Source: Dallia pectoralis
Lineage: Eukaryota; Chordata; Actinopteri; Esociformes; Umbridae
DNA: 64,000 nucleotides
Reading direction: 5' to 3'
Assembly (NCBI GenBank): GCA_029465975.1
Contig: CM055755.1
Location: 7,098,427-7,162,426 of the forward strand
A model generated the notes under the pieces. It ran no database searches. It was given only the letters and a program-made list of their open reading frames with translations, and was not told the DNA's origin. This document shows positions 1 to 14,300 of this stretch, piece by piece (position 1 is the stretch's first letter; each line of letters begins with the position of its first letter). The position numbers were made by a program, and so were the translations under genes.

Positions 1-113
1 GGAGTCTTTTCCTGGGACGTCCTGACGGATGGGTCTCCTCTGACCCCCACCTCCGCCTCCCCCTCCGCCTCCTGCCCTCTGAGATGATGGCACCGGGACA
101 TGCCACTGGGGCT
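1..113 (-). CDS. sipa1l3: sipa1l3 coding exon 13 (cut by window edge)
   Basis: At least 113 nt after acceptor TCCAG|AGC. It encodes (E)PQWHVPVPSSQRAGG, a glycine run, then QRRPIRQDVPGKDS. This resembles EPLWHVP...RQDAAGKDS of mammalian SIPA1L3 as I recall it, and is the best single argument for the L3 paralogue. The exon continues off the window. Confidence 0.85.
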
Positions 114-3100
114 CTGGACAGACAAGACACACCATTATCCATCTGTCTGTGTGTATTTGTCTGTGAGTAACTGTCTGTCTGTCTGCCTGTGTGTGTGTGT
201 GTGTGTGTGTGTGTATCTGTCTGTCTGTGTGTGTGTGTCTGTCTGTGTGTGTGTGTCTGTCTGTGTGTGTGTGTCTGTCTGTGTGTGTGTGTCTGTGTGT
301 ACCTGTTTTGCAGCGCTCTATAGTGCTGTCCTGGCTGGTGAAGCCTGAGGAGGACTCCCCGCTAGAGGAGATGTCCAGATTGAGATGAGGCTCGTAGGCC
401 AGCAGGGGGCGCTGAGGTGTGCCAAACCTAGACAGGTGGGAAAGGGAAGTTACAACTACGCTGGCAAACAAAGACACACCCACCAATGCACACACACACA
501 CACACACACACAGTTTCGACAACCCATCTCCCTCGTGGCGCCAATTTGAAACATGTTTCTCTGGTTGGGCAGGATTTAACTGATAACACGCAAAAACAGT
601 GCAGATCCAAAGTGTGTTGTTCATACATGTCTGACTGACTTAAATTAACCGTCAGCTTCTGAAAACTTCAAATAAAACAGTCAAAGCTACGCAGGAAGCA
701 ATCACTCCGAGGTAACCCTAGGAGGCCTGTCAGTACCAGAACACACCCAGCACACCAGGGATACAGCGACACCTGAAACACTCCCAATAAAACCAAACGG
801 AGACTGATGACAGTTAGAAGCGTTACAGCACAGAGTCAACCCCAGAGTTGAGTCCGGTGTCAGGTTGATTGCCAGTGGGTTAACTGCAAACAGATCGACT
901 AACAGGTGCAACACAACATTCATTTCAGGACTCAGAATTATTCTTTGGGGGGTTTGAAACATTGTCTGTATAGACAAAAGTTGATTTCTGTGAGAGGTGT
1001 GAAGGATAATTAGGATAAGCAATAAGGAACAGGGGGCGGACATATCCCAGGAACTGTTCCCTCCCCGACGTGAGAATTGCATAGGTTGCTAGGTAGCCTA
1101 ACTAGCCATGCTACATTTCACCTCACGCGATAATGTCTCGCTAATCGGAAAAAAGAGCGGGAGAAGATTACGTATTGTTACGAGTGAATTACCATCCACA
1201 GTGGCCGTGTGCAGGGTTTGGTGAATAAGAACAATGTGAATTTATGGATTCACAGCCCGCAGAAGGCGAAGCGGGTGGACATAGACTGTTTGTTTACTAG
1301 TATGAAAAGTAACATGTTTTCAATGCGTACTGAACATAGTGCTGTAACGATAAATGGCTTAAAGAAGCAGGCCCTCACATTGGATTAATGCAGGAGCTCG
1401 GAATATGATTAAAGAATATGATCAATTGTGTTTGTAGGCATTAACATTTTTTTTCTGGGTAAAATATATTTTGTTCTGAATAAAATCTATGCAGGTGACT
1501 TGCGGATAATTGTTTGTTTTTCGGAACAGATGTAGCCAATGTGGTCCAGATATGGCTCCAAAAACAGACCGTATACCAGAGATGGACACACACAGGCATC
1601 CACACATGGCGTTAGATATCGACCCTGCCACCACATGCATTACTGCTGACTGACCTGTCTGGTGAGTGTTTGTAGCGTACGAAGGGCCCACTGTGCCCCT
1701 GCACCCCCAAGGACGCCAAGGCCCCCATGCTAGAGGGTGAGGAAAAGCTGGCCGAGGGGTTCCGGTAGGGCATCACTCTGTCGCCCCCTGCTGGGGAAAG
1801 GCTGTAGTGGTTCTCAGGAAAACTCACAGGCCTGCAGGGAGCACAGACAAAGATGGTGGATAAGATCCCGTCTGACCCGTGTACCGGTCAAAAACTGCCA
1901 ATGTGGACGCTGATAAGTACCTAAGTTGGAACTCGGGAACAGCACAGTACAAATGCTAAACAACAGAGATCAGGCTCATTGCTTTACATTGCAGTAAGCG
2001 TTTGACTAATCTTGTTACAAGACAATTCTGCCCAACAGCCTGGGGACTATTAAGGCTTGACTGACAGGTGGTAGTATCCTGTCCTACTAGCTCGGCTACA
2101 GAGCCCTGTTTGGTGTGTGGCTACATTGAGAGGCCAATTGCTTTTTTTCACTCAAACCTCTTGTCTGTTGCCCTATATTGCATCAACACCCACACAATTT
2201 ACTCCACTGACATTGTCCATAACAAACTTATTATGTAACAAACGTATCTAGAGTGTCTCCTGATTTATGTCAATATTCATGAAACCAACCAACATGTTTG
2301 ATCTAGTCTCGGTCAGGTGAACCCCTTCACCTTTGGGCTTAATCGTTTTCCTGACGATTCCTGTTCAATTAACCCCATAACATGCATTGCACTTTCCACA
2401 TTTAGTCTTGATGACATCATGATCACACACCGAATTATTAGTGGTTATTGGCGAACAACAACAAGTCAGCCGAACTGGCGAACAACAACAGTCTCTCTAC
2501 CGTGAGCCCGCTCCTCCCGTGTGAGCTCAATGTCCTCCTTAATAGCTGACATGCTCATCTCAGAGAGGTAACAGCCATGGTCTACTAATCACCCCCTCGC
2601 AGCTCCTCCACATGGATGAGTAAACAAAAGCAGCCAGTGAGTTGTCTCCCACTGGGGTCACATCCGTCAGTGTCTCACCTCTTGGAGAGATGCTGCGGCT
2701 CCCTGTATGGGACGACCACCGTGGTCTTGTGTGAGCGAGGCTGGGGCAATTGGGAGCCTACGGGGACCCAGCGCTGGGCAGTTGGGATGCCTGCAGGGCC
2801 TGGGGGTGCCACGGGGCTGTCCCAGCGCCACGCAGGGGGGCGAGGTGAGGGTCGGTACCCTGCTGCCACAGGCTCAGGCTCTGTCTTCTGCTCCATGGTC
2901 TTCATCTCATACTCCTCAGTACAGCCCCTATAAAGATGGACACAGGGAATGGAGCAGGAGCAGCGATGAGCCATTACACACATTTTTTATTCACAGGTCA
3001 GAGAACACACAAGATCAGACGTGCCTGGTTCCTCTCTTGGTTAATTTCTAAATTTAATCTATCAGCGGGAGTTTCTTAGAGCATGCATCAACAACTCGGG

Positions 3101-5368
3101 TTTCAGACTGCGTCTTTGTAAAAGCACTCTGTGACAACTGTTAAATATATTTGATTGATAGGTTTTAGTAGACTTATCGGTTAGCTTGTGTTTGTTGCAA
3201 AGTTTTGTCAACGGTCCCCTTGATTTAAAACAACAATGGATTGGTCTCAGTGTGGACATTTGTATTTTATATACGAAAATCTTAGAAGACATAGCTTAGA
3301 TATTTACAATTCTTTGGTAAATGGGATGTTTTATGCTACTCTGGCATTTTCTAAATTTCACTGATTGCTCAGATAGTGTTGCTATAACAACCAATTTAAA
3401 AAATGCTAAACGCCACAGCAACACCTGCATGGCAGGGCGCATTATTCCGCTAACCACAGCTGACCAGGAGCATGCTACAAGCCGTGACGTTTTAGAGACA
3501 CTCAGACCCTGGCTATAACAATTTGGCCCTATGATGGGTGGTCAGGATTTTTTTTGCCTCATCCGTGTGTTTGTGTGCCTTGTCCAGAAACACCAGATTT
3601 ACACGGAGAACATTTTATAGAGGAGAGGTGGAAATCAAGACCTAGCGATATTTCTCGATGAAAGTACAGAGGGACGTGGTACTGCTCAACACCGCCCGAC
3701 CGTGGATCCGAGCTGCAGCAACTTTATTAGCTAGCTAGCACCAACACTAACACAGCGAACCACCGGGAAGCATCTACACAGCGACAGGCACCTGAATACA
3801 TTACCAGCGTACTGGTCAACCAAAAAAGGTAAACGTTGGTACAGTAGAACATTGCAAGCTGGTTTGATGTTGGCGCTATATAGATATGTCAGTGACATGG
3901 AAACCAGCTTGCTAACATCATACGTCTTTATGTTAGCATGCTGGTTTCCATGTCACTGACATATTAAACATGGCTAGCAGTCATCACAGACGTATGAGGG
4001 AAACCAATGTATTTCTACTTTAGCAAGCTAGCTGGTTAGCCTAAGTTAGCTATCGCTATAGCAACGGATAGCGCCATGTGGCTGCCTGGCGTCTAAACGT
4101 TCAATTCAATTCTGGCAGTCGTTCAACGGTAAATCTCGCCCATAGCTGTATTGCCTCTAGATACAGCCCTGTTTAACCCGGCTTAGCATGGCCGGCTTAT
4201 CCTCTTAACGTTCTCACTGGAGCATTGAGGAGAAGCACCGCATCTTTTATCATCACTATTTAATGGGAGCGTACATCGCGACGTGGGGTTAGAAGGCATC
4301 TCTCACAAACGGCTACCGCTAAGGATGTCTCGAGCATGAGACTGCGTGAAGAGTTGAGCAGGAGAAGAGAAAGGAGGAGCGGATAACGAGGAGGGGACAA
4401 CAGGGAAGAGAGAAAGGAGAACAGGAAAGAGATACCAAGTCGAGCATCCAATTTAGAGCAACATTTAAAAGCAACGCTGTTCACCACAATTGTATGGGGA
4501 GTCGATCTACGAAATGTCTTAGTGGGTAGATTGTTACTGGTGAGATGCTCCAATCTCAGGGCTACCTGCTCGAACAAGTGAGCACCCTGTGTTATGATCA
4601 ATTTGCATATACTGACAATAGAACAGGTCATACTATTACATGCACAGCCTGTTTAAAACATAATCGGAGACAGTATAAAAGTAACAACGCTCATATGATG
4701 CTCCTAATACACCATCACACACACACACACACCTGACCTGTCAAGTCACATAAACACCCTCCAGCGAATTTTTCTCAAAATAGGAACAGACACGCCACAG
4801 TACCAACCTTACAGAGACAATACCCGTGCACCCTTCCGGAGGCTTCTCCATTGCAACGGCTGGCCTGACAGCTGGAGTTCTCTCTCTCTCTCTATAGAAC
4901 TCACTCTCTTCCTCCCTCTACTACATATCTCCCCGTCTGGTCCACAGAACACAGACCGAGAGGAAGTGAAAGAGAGAGATTGAGAGAGAGAGTGGCAGAA
5001 GTGAAGGCAGTTCGGTCTTTCTCGATCTCCCTCTCCCACCCACTTGGCTTCTAACACTTAGGAAGTGTTCAGACACGTCCTCCCATCCAAGCGCCATTAT
5101 TGCAGCTATCCTACTGAACAAACAAATACACTCTTCTCATCTCTCCCTCTTTCACTTGCTCCCCCCTCCATTTCATTCACACAGGCATGCACTTTTAATT
5201 AATCGCCACCTTTCATTTATTTATTTTCCCCCTATTTGTAGACTCCAGTCCTTAATCTCATGCAATCTGTTTGCCTGGCAGACTACAGGGAAAAAAGTGA
5301 AAAATAACAGAGAAAATTTAATTTTAAAAAAGTCCAAGCTAATTATCGTCGGCTCCACTGCTACAGCG

Positions 5369-5404
<36 letters not shown>

Positions 5405-8400
5405 TGTGTATGAAAGGGCTTGAAGTCATTAAACTGGCTCACAATCTAAAGGACTAAGCAGCACTGTGTGTTTGTACAGCCCGGCGGCACAATGACTGTA
5501 TTTAGGAACCCCCGAGTCAATGTGGAACAGATTCCGTAGTCTGTGGTTCCTGACTGGCGAACGAACAGGGAGTCGGGTCCCAGTGTCTAATGGGCCGGGA
5601 CAGCGCAGAGTGACCGGGGAGTAGGGTCACACCATATCAAAACGGAGCGACTGGGGATTTGGGTCACACTACATGAAGAGTCTGGTCAGAACTTGTGTAG
5701 TCATCAGTGTATCACTCAACCACACTCAGTGTTTAATAAAGCCTTATTATCTCCTCTGTACTCAACGGCCAGACGCAGATGAAAGGCTGAGAGGAGCTGA
5801 GCCAAACAAGATATGTGGGGAAGGCAGATGGGAAGAGGAAGGCAGGACAAGAGAGAGGCAGAGACTCCGGAAGGGATGTGGAACAAGACGAACGCTCGGA
5901 TCGAGAACAGGGTGCATGCAAAACATGGCATAATAATTCCCTGGATTATTTCTCCCTGGTTTTCTCTCCACCTCCGGCAGGGATGCATGCGTCTCTCTCC
6001 TCTCCCACACACCCACTCCAAATCTCCTCAGGACGGAGGCACCTGGCCAACGTCTCTCAGCTCCGTGTTGCTGTGAATGCACATCTTTGTGCACACACCC
6101 GCACTATCTTTGTGCACACACACACCTTGCGTGCGTGCGCACACACACACACACAACACACACACCCACCTGCGAGGTCCCCCCTCCTCATAGGGTGGTA
6201 TGATCACCACTTTAACGGTGACCGACGTCCTCAGCAGGTCAATCATCTGCTCGTGTGTCAGGGTTACCGCGGCAACCTTGCAGATCTCAACCAATCGGCT
6301 GCCCTGCCTCAGCCCCGCCTGCCAGGCGAAGCCGTACTCCTCCACCTGAAGCATGTGAAACGGTCAAACTTAATTTGATGAGTCCCAATGGACAGGCGTA
6401 TTGATTTAGCATTGAAGGTACATCGTTTTCAAGGGACAACTAGTTTCAGAGGGTTAAAGCACCTCAGCCACAGTGCCGTCCAGCCTGACGTGGAAACCCA
6501 GCTGTCCGAGACCATTCCTCCTCAGGGTCATATCCACCGTCTCGCAGCCCACCGTCAGTGCCTGAAAACAGGGCCGCGCAGGCCAGAGGATTAGTAGCGT
6601 TCGGCAGATAAAGGGGCTGGTTTTAAATCACCCATCAGTTAATACATAATTATACTGTCACAGTCCAAGAGCGGCAAAGCATTCTATTTTCGTGGATTTA
6701 GCCTGTGAATTCGCTTTGAACCGTCTGAGTCACTTGGCTTTAGCCTGGGTGTCTGTCGGGTTCAATCTGAACAAACTGGATGGTAAAAATCCAACCGTCT
6801 CTCCTCTCAGTGCCCAATCAACAATCTTACAGTCGGCGTTGACCGCTGCCTTCTCACCTTTAACCTCTGCACCATCTCCCTGACGTCCTGAGCACAGCCC
6901 TCCGGGACTCTGACTGCAATGTGGTCTCCCCTCCCGTAGAAGATCTTCAGCGCCAGCCGCTCTGGCGTCCAGCCGATGACGTCGGCACAGAAGCAGTTAA
7001 ACACCACTTCCTTCGTGTTGCAGTCTGCCAGGAGAATGTACTCCGCCGACACGCCCAGGGCACCCGAGATCTCCGTCCCGCCGCCACTGAAGTCCTGGGC
7101 CAGCACCCTCCACGCCACCGCTCCGGCCGCTCCCAACTCGGCCCCTTCTCTCGCCCGCACCCGCTCTTTCTTCTTGGACGGCAGGGATTTGAGTTTCCCG
7201 AGCGGCGTGTTCTCCGCCAGGTCTTTGAGGTACTCCTGGCGTGTCCGCGTGGCCATGGTGTGAAACTTCTCAGACTTATGCGCGGCGTTCTCTGCGTTGA
7301 TGACCTTGGCCAAGAGGAAGTTGCGGAAGGTCTCTGGGTCACGGAAAGTCACTCCGCTAGGGATCGGAGGGCCGAATGGAGGCACGTCCTGCATACGAGT
7401 CACAGCAACACTGAAAGATAAAAACATGACATAAATGGAGAGTGTGTCTGTGTAGTATATTGTGTCTGTGACCGCGCGTGTCTGTGACCGCGCGTGTCTG
7501 TGACCGCGCGTGTCTGTGACCGCGCGTGTCTGTGACCGCGCGTGTCTGTGACCGCGCGTGTCTGTGCGTGTCTGTGACCGCGTGTCTGTGACCGCGCGTG
7601 TCTGTGACCGCGCGTGTCTGTGACCGCGCGTGTCTGTGCCCGCGCGTGTCTGTGCCCGCGCGTGTCTGTGCCCGCGCGTGTCTGTGCCCGCGCGTGTCTG
7701 TGCCCGCGCGTGTCTGTGCCCGCGCGTGTCTGTGCCCGCGCGTGTCTGTGCCCGCGCGTGTCTGTGCCCGCGCGTGTCTGTGCCCGCGCGTGTCTGTGCC
7801 CGCGCGTGTCTGTGCCCGCGCGTGTCTGTGCCCGCGCGTGTCTGTGCCCGCGCGTGTCTGTGCCCGCGCGTGTCTGTGCCCGCGCGTGTGTCTTACCTAT
7901 AGCAGACATCGTCAGAGCAGGGGTTGTGCACGCGGACGATGATGAAGACATGCTGGAAGTGAGAGCGGATGTTCTGGGGGGTGAAGGGCAGCGCTCCCGG
8001 CTCCTGGAAGATTATAGTGACGATGTCGTTCCCTATGTGCCTCTTCCTCAAGAGCTGAGCGACAAAGCAAGAGAGACAAGAAGGGAGAGAGGGAGGCAAT
8101 GTTTAAAGAGGGAGAGATAAAAAAGCACAAGTGAAAACAGATGGCAGGAGAAGATACAGACGGGAATAAGGCAAAATAACGGGGAGACAAGACAGGAATA
8201 GAGCGAGAGAAGAAAGAGACAGACAGGAATAGAGCGAGAGAAGAGGAGACAGACAGGAATAGAGCGAGAGAAGAAAGAGACAGACAGGAATAGAGCGAGA
8301 GAAGGGGAGAGAGACAGGAATAGAGCGAGAGAAGAAAGAGACAGACAGGAATAGAGCGAGAGAAGAGGAGACAGACAGGAATAGAGCGAGAGAAGGAAGA

Positions 8401-11340
8401 GACAGACAGGAATAGAGCGAGAGAAGAAAGAGACAGACAGGAATAGAGCGAGAGAAGAAAGAGACAGACAGGAATAGAGCGAGAGAAGAAAGAGACAGAC
8501 AGGAATAGAGCGAGAGAAGAGGAGACAGACAGGAATAGAGCGAGAGAAGGAAGAGACAGACAGGAATAGAGCGAGAGAAGGGGAGAGAGACAGGAATAGA
8601 GCGAGAGAAGGAAGAGACAGACAGGAATAGAGCGAGAGAAGGGGAGAGACAGACAGGAATAGAGCGAGAGAAGAAAGAGACAGACAGGAATAGAGCGAGA
8701 GAAGAGGAGACAGACAGGAATAGAGCGAGAGAAGGAAGAGACAGACAGGAATAGAGCGAGAGAAGAAAGAGACAGACAGGAATAGAGCGAGAGAAGAAAG
8801 AGACAGACAGGAATAGAGCGAGAGAAGAAAGAGACAGACAGGAATAGAGCGAGAGAAGGGGAGAGAGACAGGAATAGAGCGAGAGAAGAAAGAGACAGAC
8901 AGGAATAGAGCGAGAGAAGAGGAGACAGACAGGAATAGAGCGAGAGAAGGAAGAGACAGACAGGAATAGAGCGAGAGAAGAAAGAGACAGACAGGAATAG
9001 AGCGAGAGAAGAAAGAGACAGACAGGAATAGAGCGAGAGAAGAAAGAGACAGACAGGAATAGAGCGAGAGAAGAGGAGACAGACAGGAATAGAGCGAGAG
9101 AAGGAAGAGACAGACAGGAATAGAGCGAGAGAAGGGGAGAGAGACAGGAATAGAGCGAGAGAAGAAAGAGACAGACAGGAATAGAGCGAGAGAAGGGGAG
9201 AGACAGACAGGAATAGAGCGAGAGAAGAAAGAGACAGACAGGAATAGAGCGAGAGAAGAGGAGACAGACAGGAATAGAGCGAGAGAAGGAAGAGACAGAC
9301 AGGAATAGAGCGAGAGAAGAAAGAGACAGACAGGAATAGAGCGAGAGAAGAAAGAGACAGACAGGAATAGAGCGAGAGAAGAAAGAGACAGACAGGAATA
9401 GAGCGAGAGAAGAGGAGACAGACAGGAATAGAGCGAGAGAAGGAAGAGACAGACAGGAATAGAGCGAGAGAAGAAAGAGACAGACAGGAATAGAGCGAGA
9501 GAAGAAAGAGACAGACAGGAATAGAGCGAGAGAAGAAAGAGACAGACAGGAATAGAGCGAGAGAAGAGGAGACAGACAGGAATAGAGCGAGAGAAGGAAG
9601 AGACAGACAGGAATAGAGCGAGAGAAGGGGAGAGAGACAGGAATAGAGCGAGAGAAGAAAGAGACAGACAGGAATAGAGCGAGAGAAGGGGAGAGACAGA
9701 CAGGAATAGAGCGAGAGAAGAAAGAGACAGACAGGAATAGAGCGAGAGAAGAGGAGACAGACAGGAATAGAGCGAGAGAAGGAAGAGACAGACAGGAATA
9801 GAGCGAGAGAAGAAAGAGACAGACAGGAATAGAGCGAGAGAAGAAAGAGACAGACAGGAATAGAGCGAGAGAAGGAAGAGACAGACAGGAATAGAGCGAG
9901 AAAATGGAGAGACAGACAGGGGGAGAGAGAGAGTAAGAGGACACAGATCAAGCACAAAATAACACGAGTGAACCAGAGTTGGCAAACAAGAGCCGTTCAC
10001 TAGGTGACAGTAAGGCTCGCATATCCTCAGGGAAAAACGCTGAGTTAGACAGGAAACAGAGAAAAAGATTTGGTCCCCGTCAATGTGAAGCAGACATAGG
10101 GAATAAACACACAGTGGAGGGGAACAAACCGGTATGTAAAGCTCAATGATTTGGTCCCCGTCAATGTGAAGCAGACATAGGGAATAAACAGACAGTGGAG
10201 GGGAACAAACCGGTATGTAAAGCTTAATGTTCCCACAATGACTGCAGTATATTGGACTGTGTGTTTACAAGTGTGACTAACAGTCACATGGGGACCGAAT
10301 CCTGGCTGTGCCGCCGCCACCACCACTCTCTGTAGCTGTGTGAAACTCTCAGTTATACAAAACACAGCGTAGGAGCTCCATTTCATAGAGGACAGTCCCT
10401 GCTGGGCTTGGATCACTGCCACAGGCTCCAGCTGTCCTCCTCGCCCTCTATCGTCAGTCACCTCCATCCCTCATCCTCCCAACTGTGACACAGTTTATAT
10501 CCACTATATGCTTTTCTAACAGCCCTGCCCCCCCCTTCCCCCGTTCTCTCTCTTTCTCTCTCTCTCTGATCAACGCTGACACCTAGAGGTTGCAGGGCAG
10601 AACTGACAAATTGCGACTGTGAGCATCTGTGTGAAGTCAGTGCAGTGTGCCGTGCGCTAATCGCGTTCGATCCTGGCGTTCCGTTCTGACTCACACACTG
10701 TTCTAAGGCAAGCCCAGGTGTGCACGTTCCCATCGTACAATTATATTGGTTACGCATTAAACCGATCACTTCATAATTCGCTGTGGTACTCAGCTCGTAG
10801 CGCTAACCGATTGAAATGCTAGGTTTCTGGGTTGAATTGCCACAGGGGAGCCAGAACAAAGTATTAGGTCTTTAAACTCACTACTGTAAGACCCTCTGTA
10901 TAAGAGCTTCTGCTAAATGATGCGTAGTGAACAAGGCTTGTCGCCACAAGGTTTCCCCTGTGGAACCCTTCTCAATCACAGGAACAAACGTGGAACGTGT
11001 AGTTATGATCCGTTTCCACATAATCATAGATTCTCTAGGGTTGTGTTTGATGGATTTGGTTCCGGATATCCTGGATAAAACATTCCTAAAATGATTAGGC
11101 GATGAGCAGAACATTTGGGAATGCATAACCAGGATTTATAGAAAAGAGGGGGATTTTTTTTCCGAAGTCACTGTAATTTTTCAACCCTACCGTTGGCGAA
11201 CAGGCGGCCCATTAAAAGCCATGTTAGCAATTGATTAATATAAGCACACTCCTGAAGCCTAAATTCCCTACTAGCAAATGCATCTAATGTGCACATGCAC
11301 AGAAAAGAGCAAGCCTAACAACCAACACACCGTTCACTGT

Positions 11341-11372
<32 letters not shown>

Positions 11373-14300
11373 CCTAAACACACACCATTAACACAAGGCC
11401 CGAGGGACATGAAAACAGGCAGCTTTATTTAAAGCACAGGAGAATTTCTATTTTATTTTTAAACCAAGAGACTGAGCCCCACCCAGCTTTGATCCAGTTA
11501 TAAGGGTGAAAGAGCGAGGGAGAGAGGGATGGGAAAGAGAGAAAGAGGGGGGTGGGAGAGAGAGATGGGCTGAAGACTCCCCTCAGAAGGAACAAAGACT
11601 CCATAAAAACACTTCACATGGAGAATGAAAGAGAGGCATCACTCTAAGAGTGACAGAGGGGCAGATTGAGAAGTTATATTTCATGAGCGAGGGACATGAA
11701 TGGAAGAAAAGTATAAAAGAGATATAACAAACCACACAGACATACTAAAGCAACAGAACTAGACACATTACACCGCCTGCTGGTTAGGGGGTTCGGCCAG
11801 TAACCAAAAGGCAGCGAATAAATCAGTTTCCATGTCCTTGAGCAATGCACCAAACCTAAATTGTTCCGGTAAGTTCCTCTAAACAGCATAATCTGCCAGA
11901 GTACCAGCAGTCTAAAGAGTGGTAAATTACAAGTAATTGCTTCAACTGAGGAGAGGTGTTTTAAGAGCAGGATTGAACCCTGTCCTGTCCACAGTACCTC
12001 TCTTTGGGGAGGGGTACTGTAAAGATGTCTCCGGGGACTAGCCTCACCTGCTGTGGGTTGTTGGGCATATAGGGCAACATGGTGGACACGTGGAACATGA
12101 CCTCATAATCCTGGTAGACGGTGTACAGGGAGTGGGTGCCAGTTGAGTCAGCTGGGGAAAAGGGAGAGAGACGTCGGGAGGTTAACATTATCGTGTCACG
12201 GTTCAGCGCCAGGTCATCGACTCGACTAGGAGTGCAATGGAATGGCACGCAAGTCAGACTGGATAAAAACGAAATGATGGCCTGTAGGTCGTTTTATGTC
12301 ATAGTAGACAACTACATTTATATCTAAACTTATAGCGAGCTGCGTTGCAACACAAAGTTTCGTATTCATGCATTATTTGACAGGCTAAATGGATTCAGCG
12401 TTTGCGGCCAGACCTTTAGTCGAAAAAGTGCATGATTGCAAAAACAAATCTGAACATTTAGGAGGCAACAAACGCTGACTATCGGCACCTTTACATTAGC
12501 CTGCACATGCAGAAACCCAAACACCCACACACTGTCCCTCGGTCTCTTACTCTTGGTGTCCAGCTGTGCGGCGTACTTGGCGAAGCCTCTGAGGCACACT
12601 TGTTCTCCCAGCACGCCCATGAAGGCGGAGAAGGCAGGCGTGGCATGCTCATTGTTGTACATCTCCTCCTCTGTGCTCTGGCCAGCCCGACACAGCAGCA
12701 GGCCCACCTTGTGCTTTTGACTTAGCTAAACGGACAGAGAGAATCACAAGGGACGACTCATTCGAACGGGCCGACTCATTCGAACGGGCCGACTCATTCG
12801 AACGGGCCGACTCATTCGAACGGGCCGACTCATTCGAACGGGCCGACCACAACTCAGTTCCATACGTTACCATCAGGTGTTCACGACTGGGGATGTAGGA
12901 GCTGATAACTGTAATGATGAACACATACACGGTATCCTGACTGACACGCTGACTCACCCCCTGCTCGTCCAGTTTCAGGAGCTGCTCTGACACTTTGGGA
13001 GTGCTGAGGGCCAGACGTAGGCAGGAAATGTTGAACTCCGGGAGAACCTGCTCCAGCACCTCCTTCAGGGGGAGTCCCCGCACCACACCGTGCTTTGCAG
13101 TGGAAGCCACTGCGTCCTCTAGGACAGACCCCCGCAACGTCACCAGCTACACAAACACACAAAGGACACACAATATATTAATGAAAATAGTACCAAAGGG
13201 ATGTTGACAAAATTCAGTACAGCCTTTATTTGCAACCTTTAAAAGACCCTCAACGTGCACCATAGTGATGGAGAGTTCCAAATAACTGGGCAATAATAAT
13301 ATCAGGCGCTGACAGAGCTTTATTTTATGTATTCATAGAGAGCGTTCATTAAACCTGGAAAAACACAAGGCTTGGGATCTCTGGAAATGGTACACAAATG
13401 TGTCCCAGATGCATAGCCCATTTACCAACAACCTGTTGACCACCTAATCGCACCCAGTTTCCTCCACTTCCTGACTGAGTTCAATGTCACATCATTAAGC
13501 AACAACCCTTTAGAATTTGAAACGAACGGATCCTAAAAGTATCTAAACTGAGGACAGAGGAGACAGGGATGGAAAACCAATGTTGCTGTGAAGCAGTAAC
13601 CGTGCCGACCTGGTGCAATCTGCAGGGATGGGGTATAGGAATGTGGGTGAACGTGTATGTGTTGTTCTGTGTGTGTGTGTGCAAGCATTCCAAGATCCAG
13701 TCCATAATAGCTAAGCGTGGTGAAGGCATGCTGTGTCAGCATTGTACTGACTTCACAGTCCGGTGGCGGGGGGGGTTAGGAGGGTCTACGAGCCATGTTG
13801 CTCTGTGGGAACCATCGGCAGACCTGGCTGGACTAGCTGGCTGAGCTGAGCCCTGTGGATCCAGACAGCGGAGAAGCCCATTGTTCCACGAGGGGCGAAG
13901 GTGATGAGGCCAGACAGCCATGTAATCCGGCTAAAGACAACAGGCCATAACCAGCCGACTGCCAGAGGACCAGGACACACTGGTTAAAACTAGCCAGCAC
14001 ATCTACAGGCTGTAAGTGCTGTATACACCCAGGTCAAGCAGACTAGCCACTCTGGCATAGCTGTTTCAAAGGAAGCTGGGTTATATGGACACTAGTGCGT
14101 GTCACAAACTGCCCGAAAGATCGTCATATTCCTCATTTGTATCCCCAGAGTTTTGAAATAACTTTTTTTTTCGGAGAGTGAATTAACGTCACGCTCTATA
14201 TGAACTCTCCTAATGCAGACACCAAAACGATGTAGCGGACGGGAATGTACTACACCATTGTAGGGTGAACTTTGCTCGAAGACCTTATCGTGTCGTAACA

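Larger units (their letters stand above)
2928..6169. other. sipa1l3 intron between exons 9 and 10
   Basis: About 3.2 kb. It contains an 81-bp palindrome (3884-3964), a GT run (about 5370-5402), and AG/CT-rich stretches at 4880-5040. A possible plus-strand exon-like stretch ends AAAAAAG|GTAAACG near 3829. No gene supported. Confidence 0.5.

Noticed and set aside
4260..4631. 123-codon minus-strand frame in the exon 9-10 intron
   Set aside because: No domain, and the joined sipa1l3 exons skip it in phase.
7400..7951. RAGTDTRGH-type frame over the 16-bp array
   Set aside because: It runs through clear acceptor and donor sites of sipa1l3 exons 6 and 7.
7912..10000. Three overlapping 610-680-codon minus-strand frames (leucine/serine-rich)
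   Set aside because: They are readings of a purine-rich minisatellite with no stop in any frame; composition is pure repeat, and real sipa1l3 splice sites bracket it as intron.
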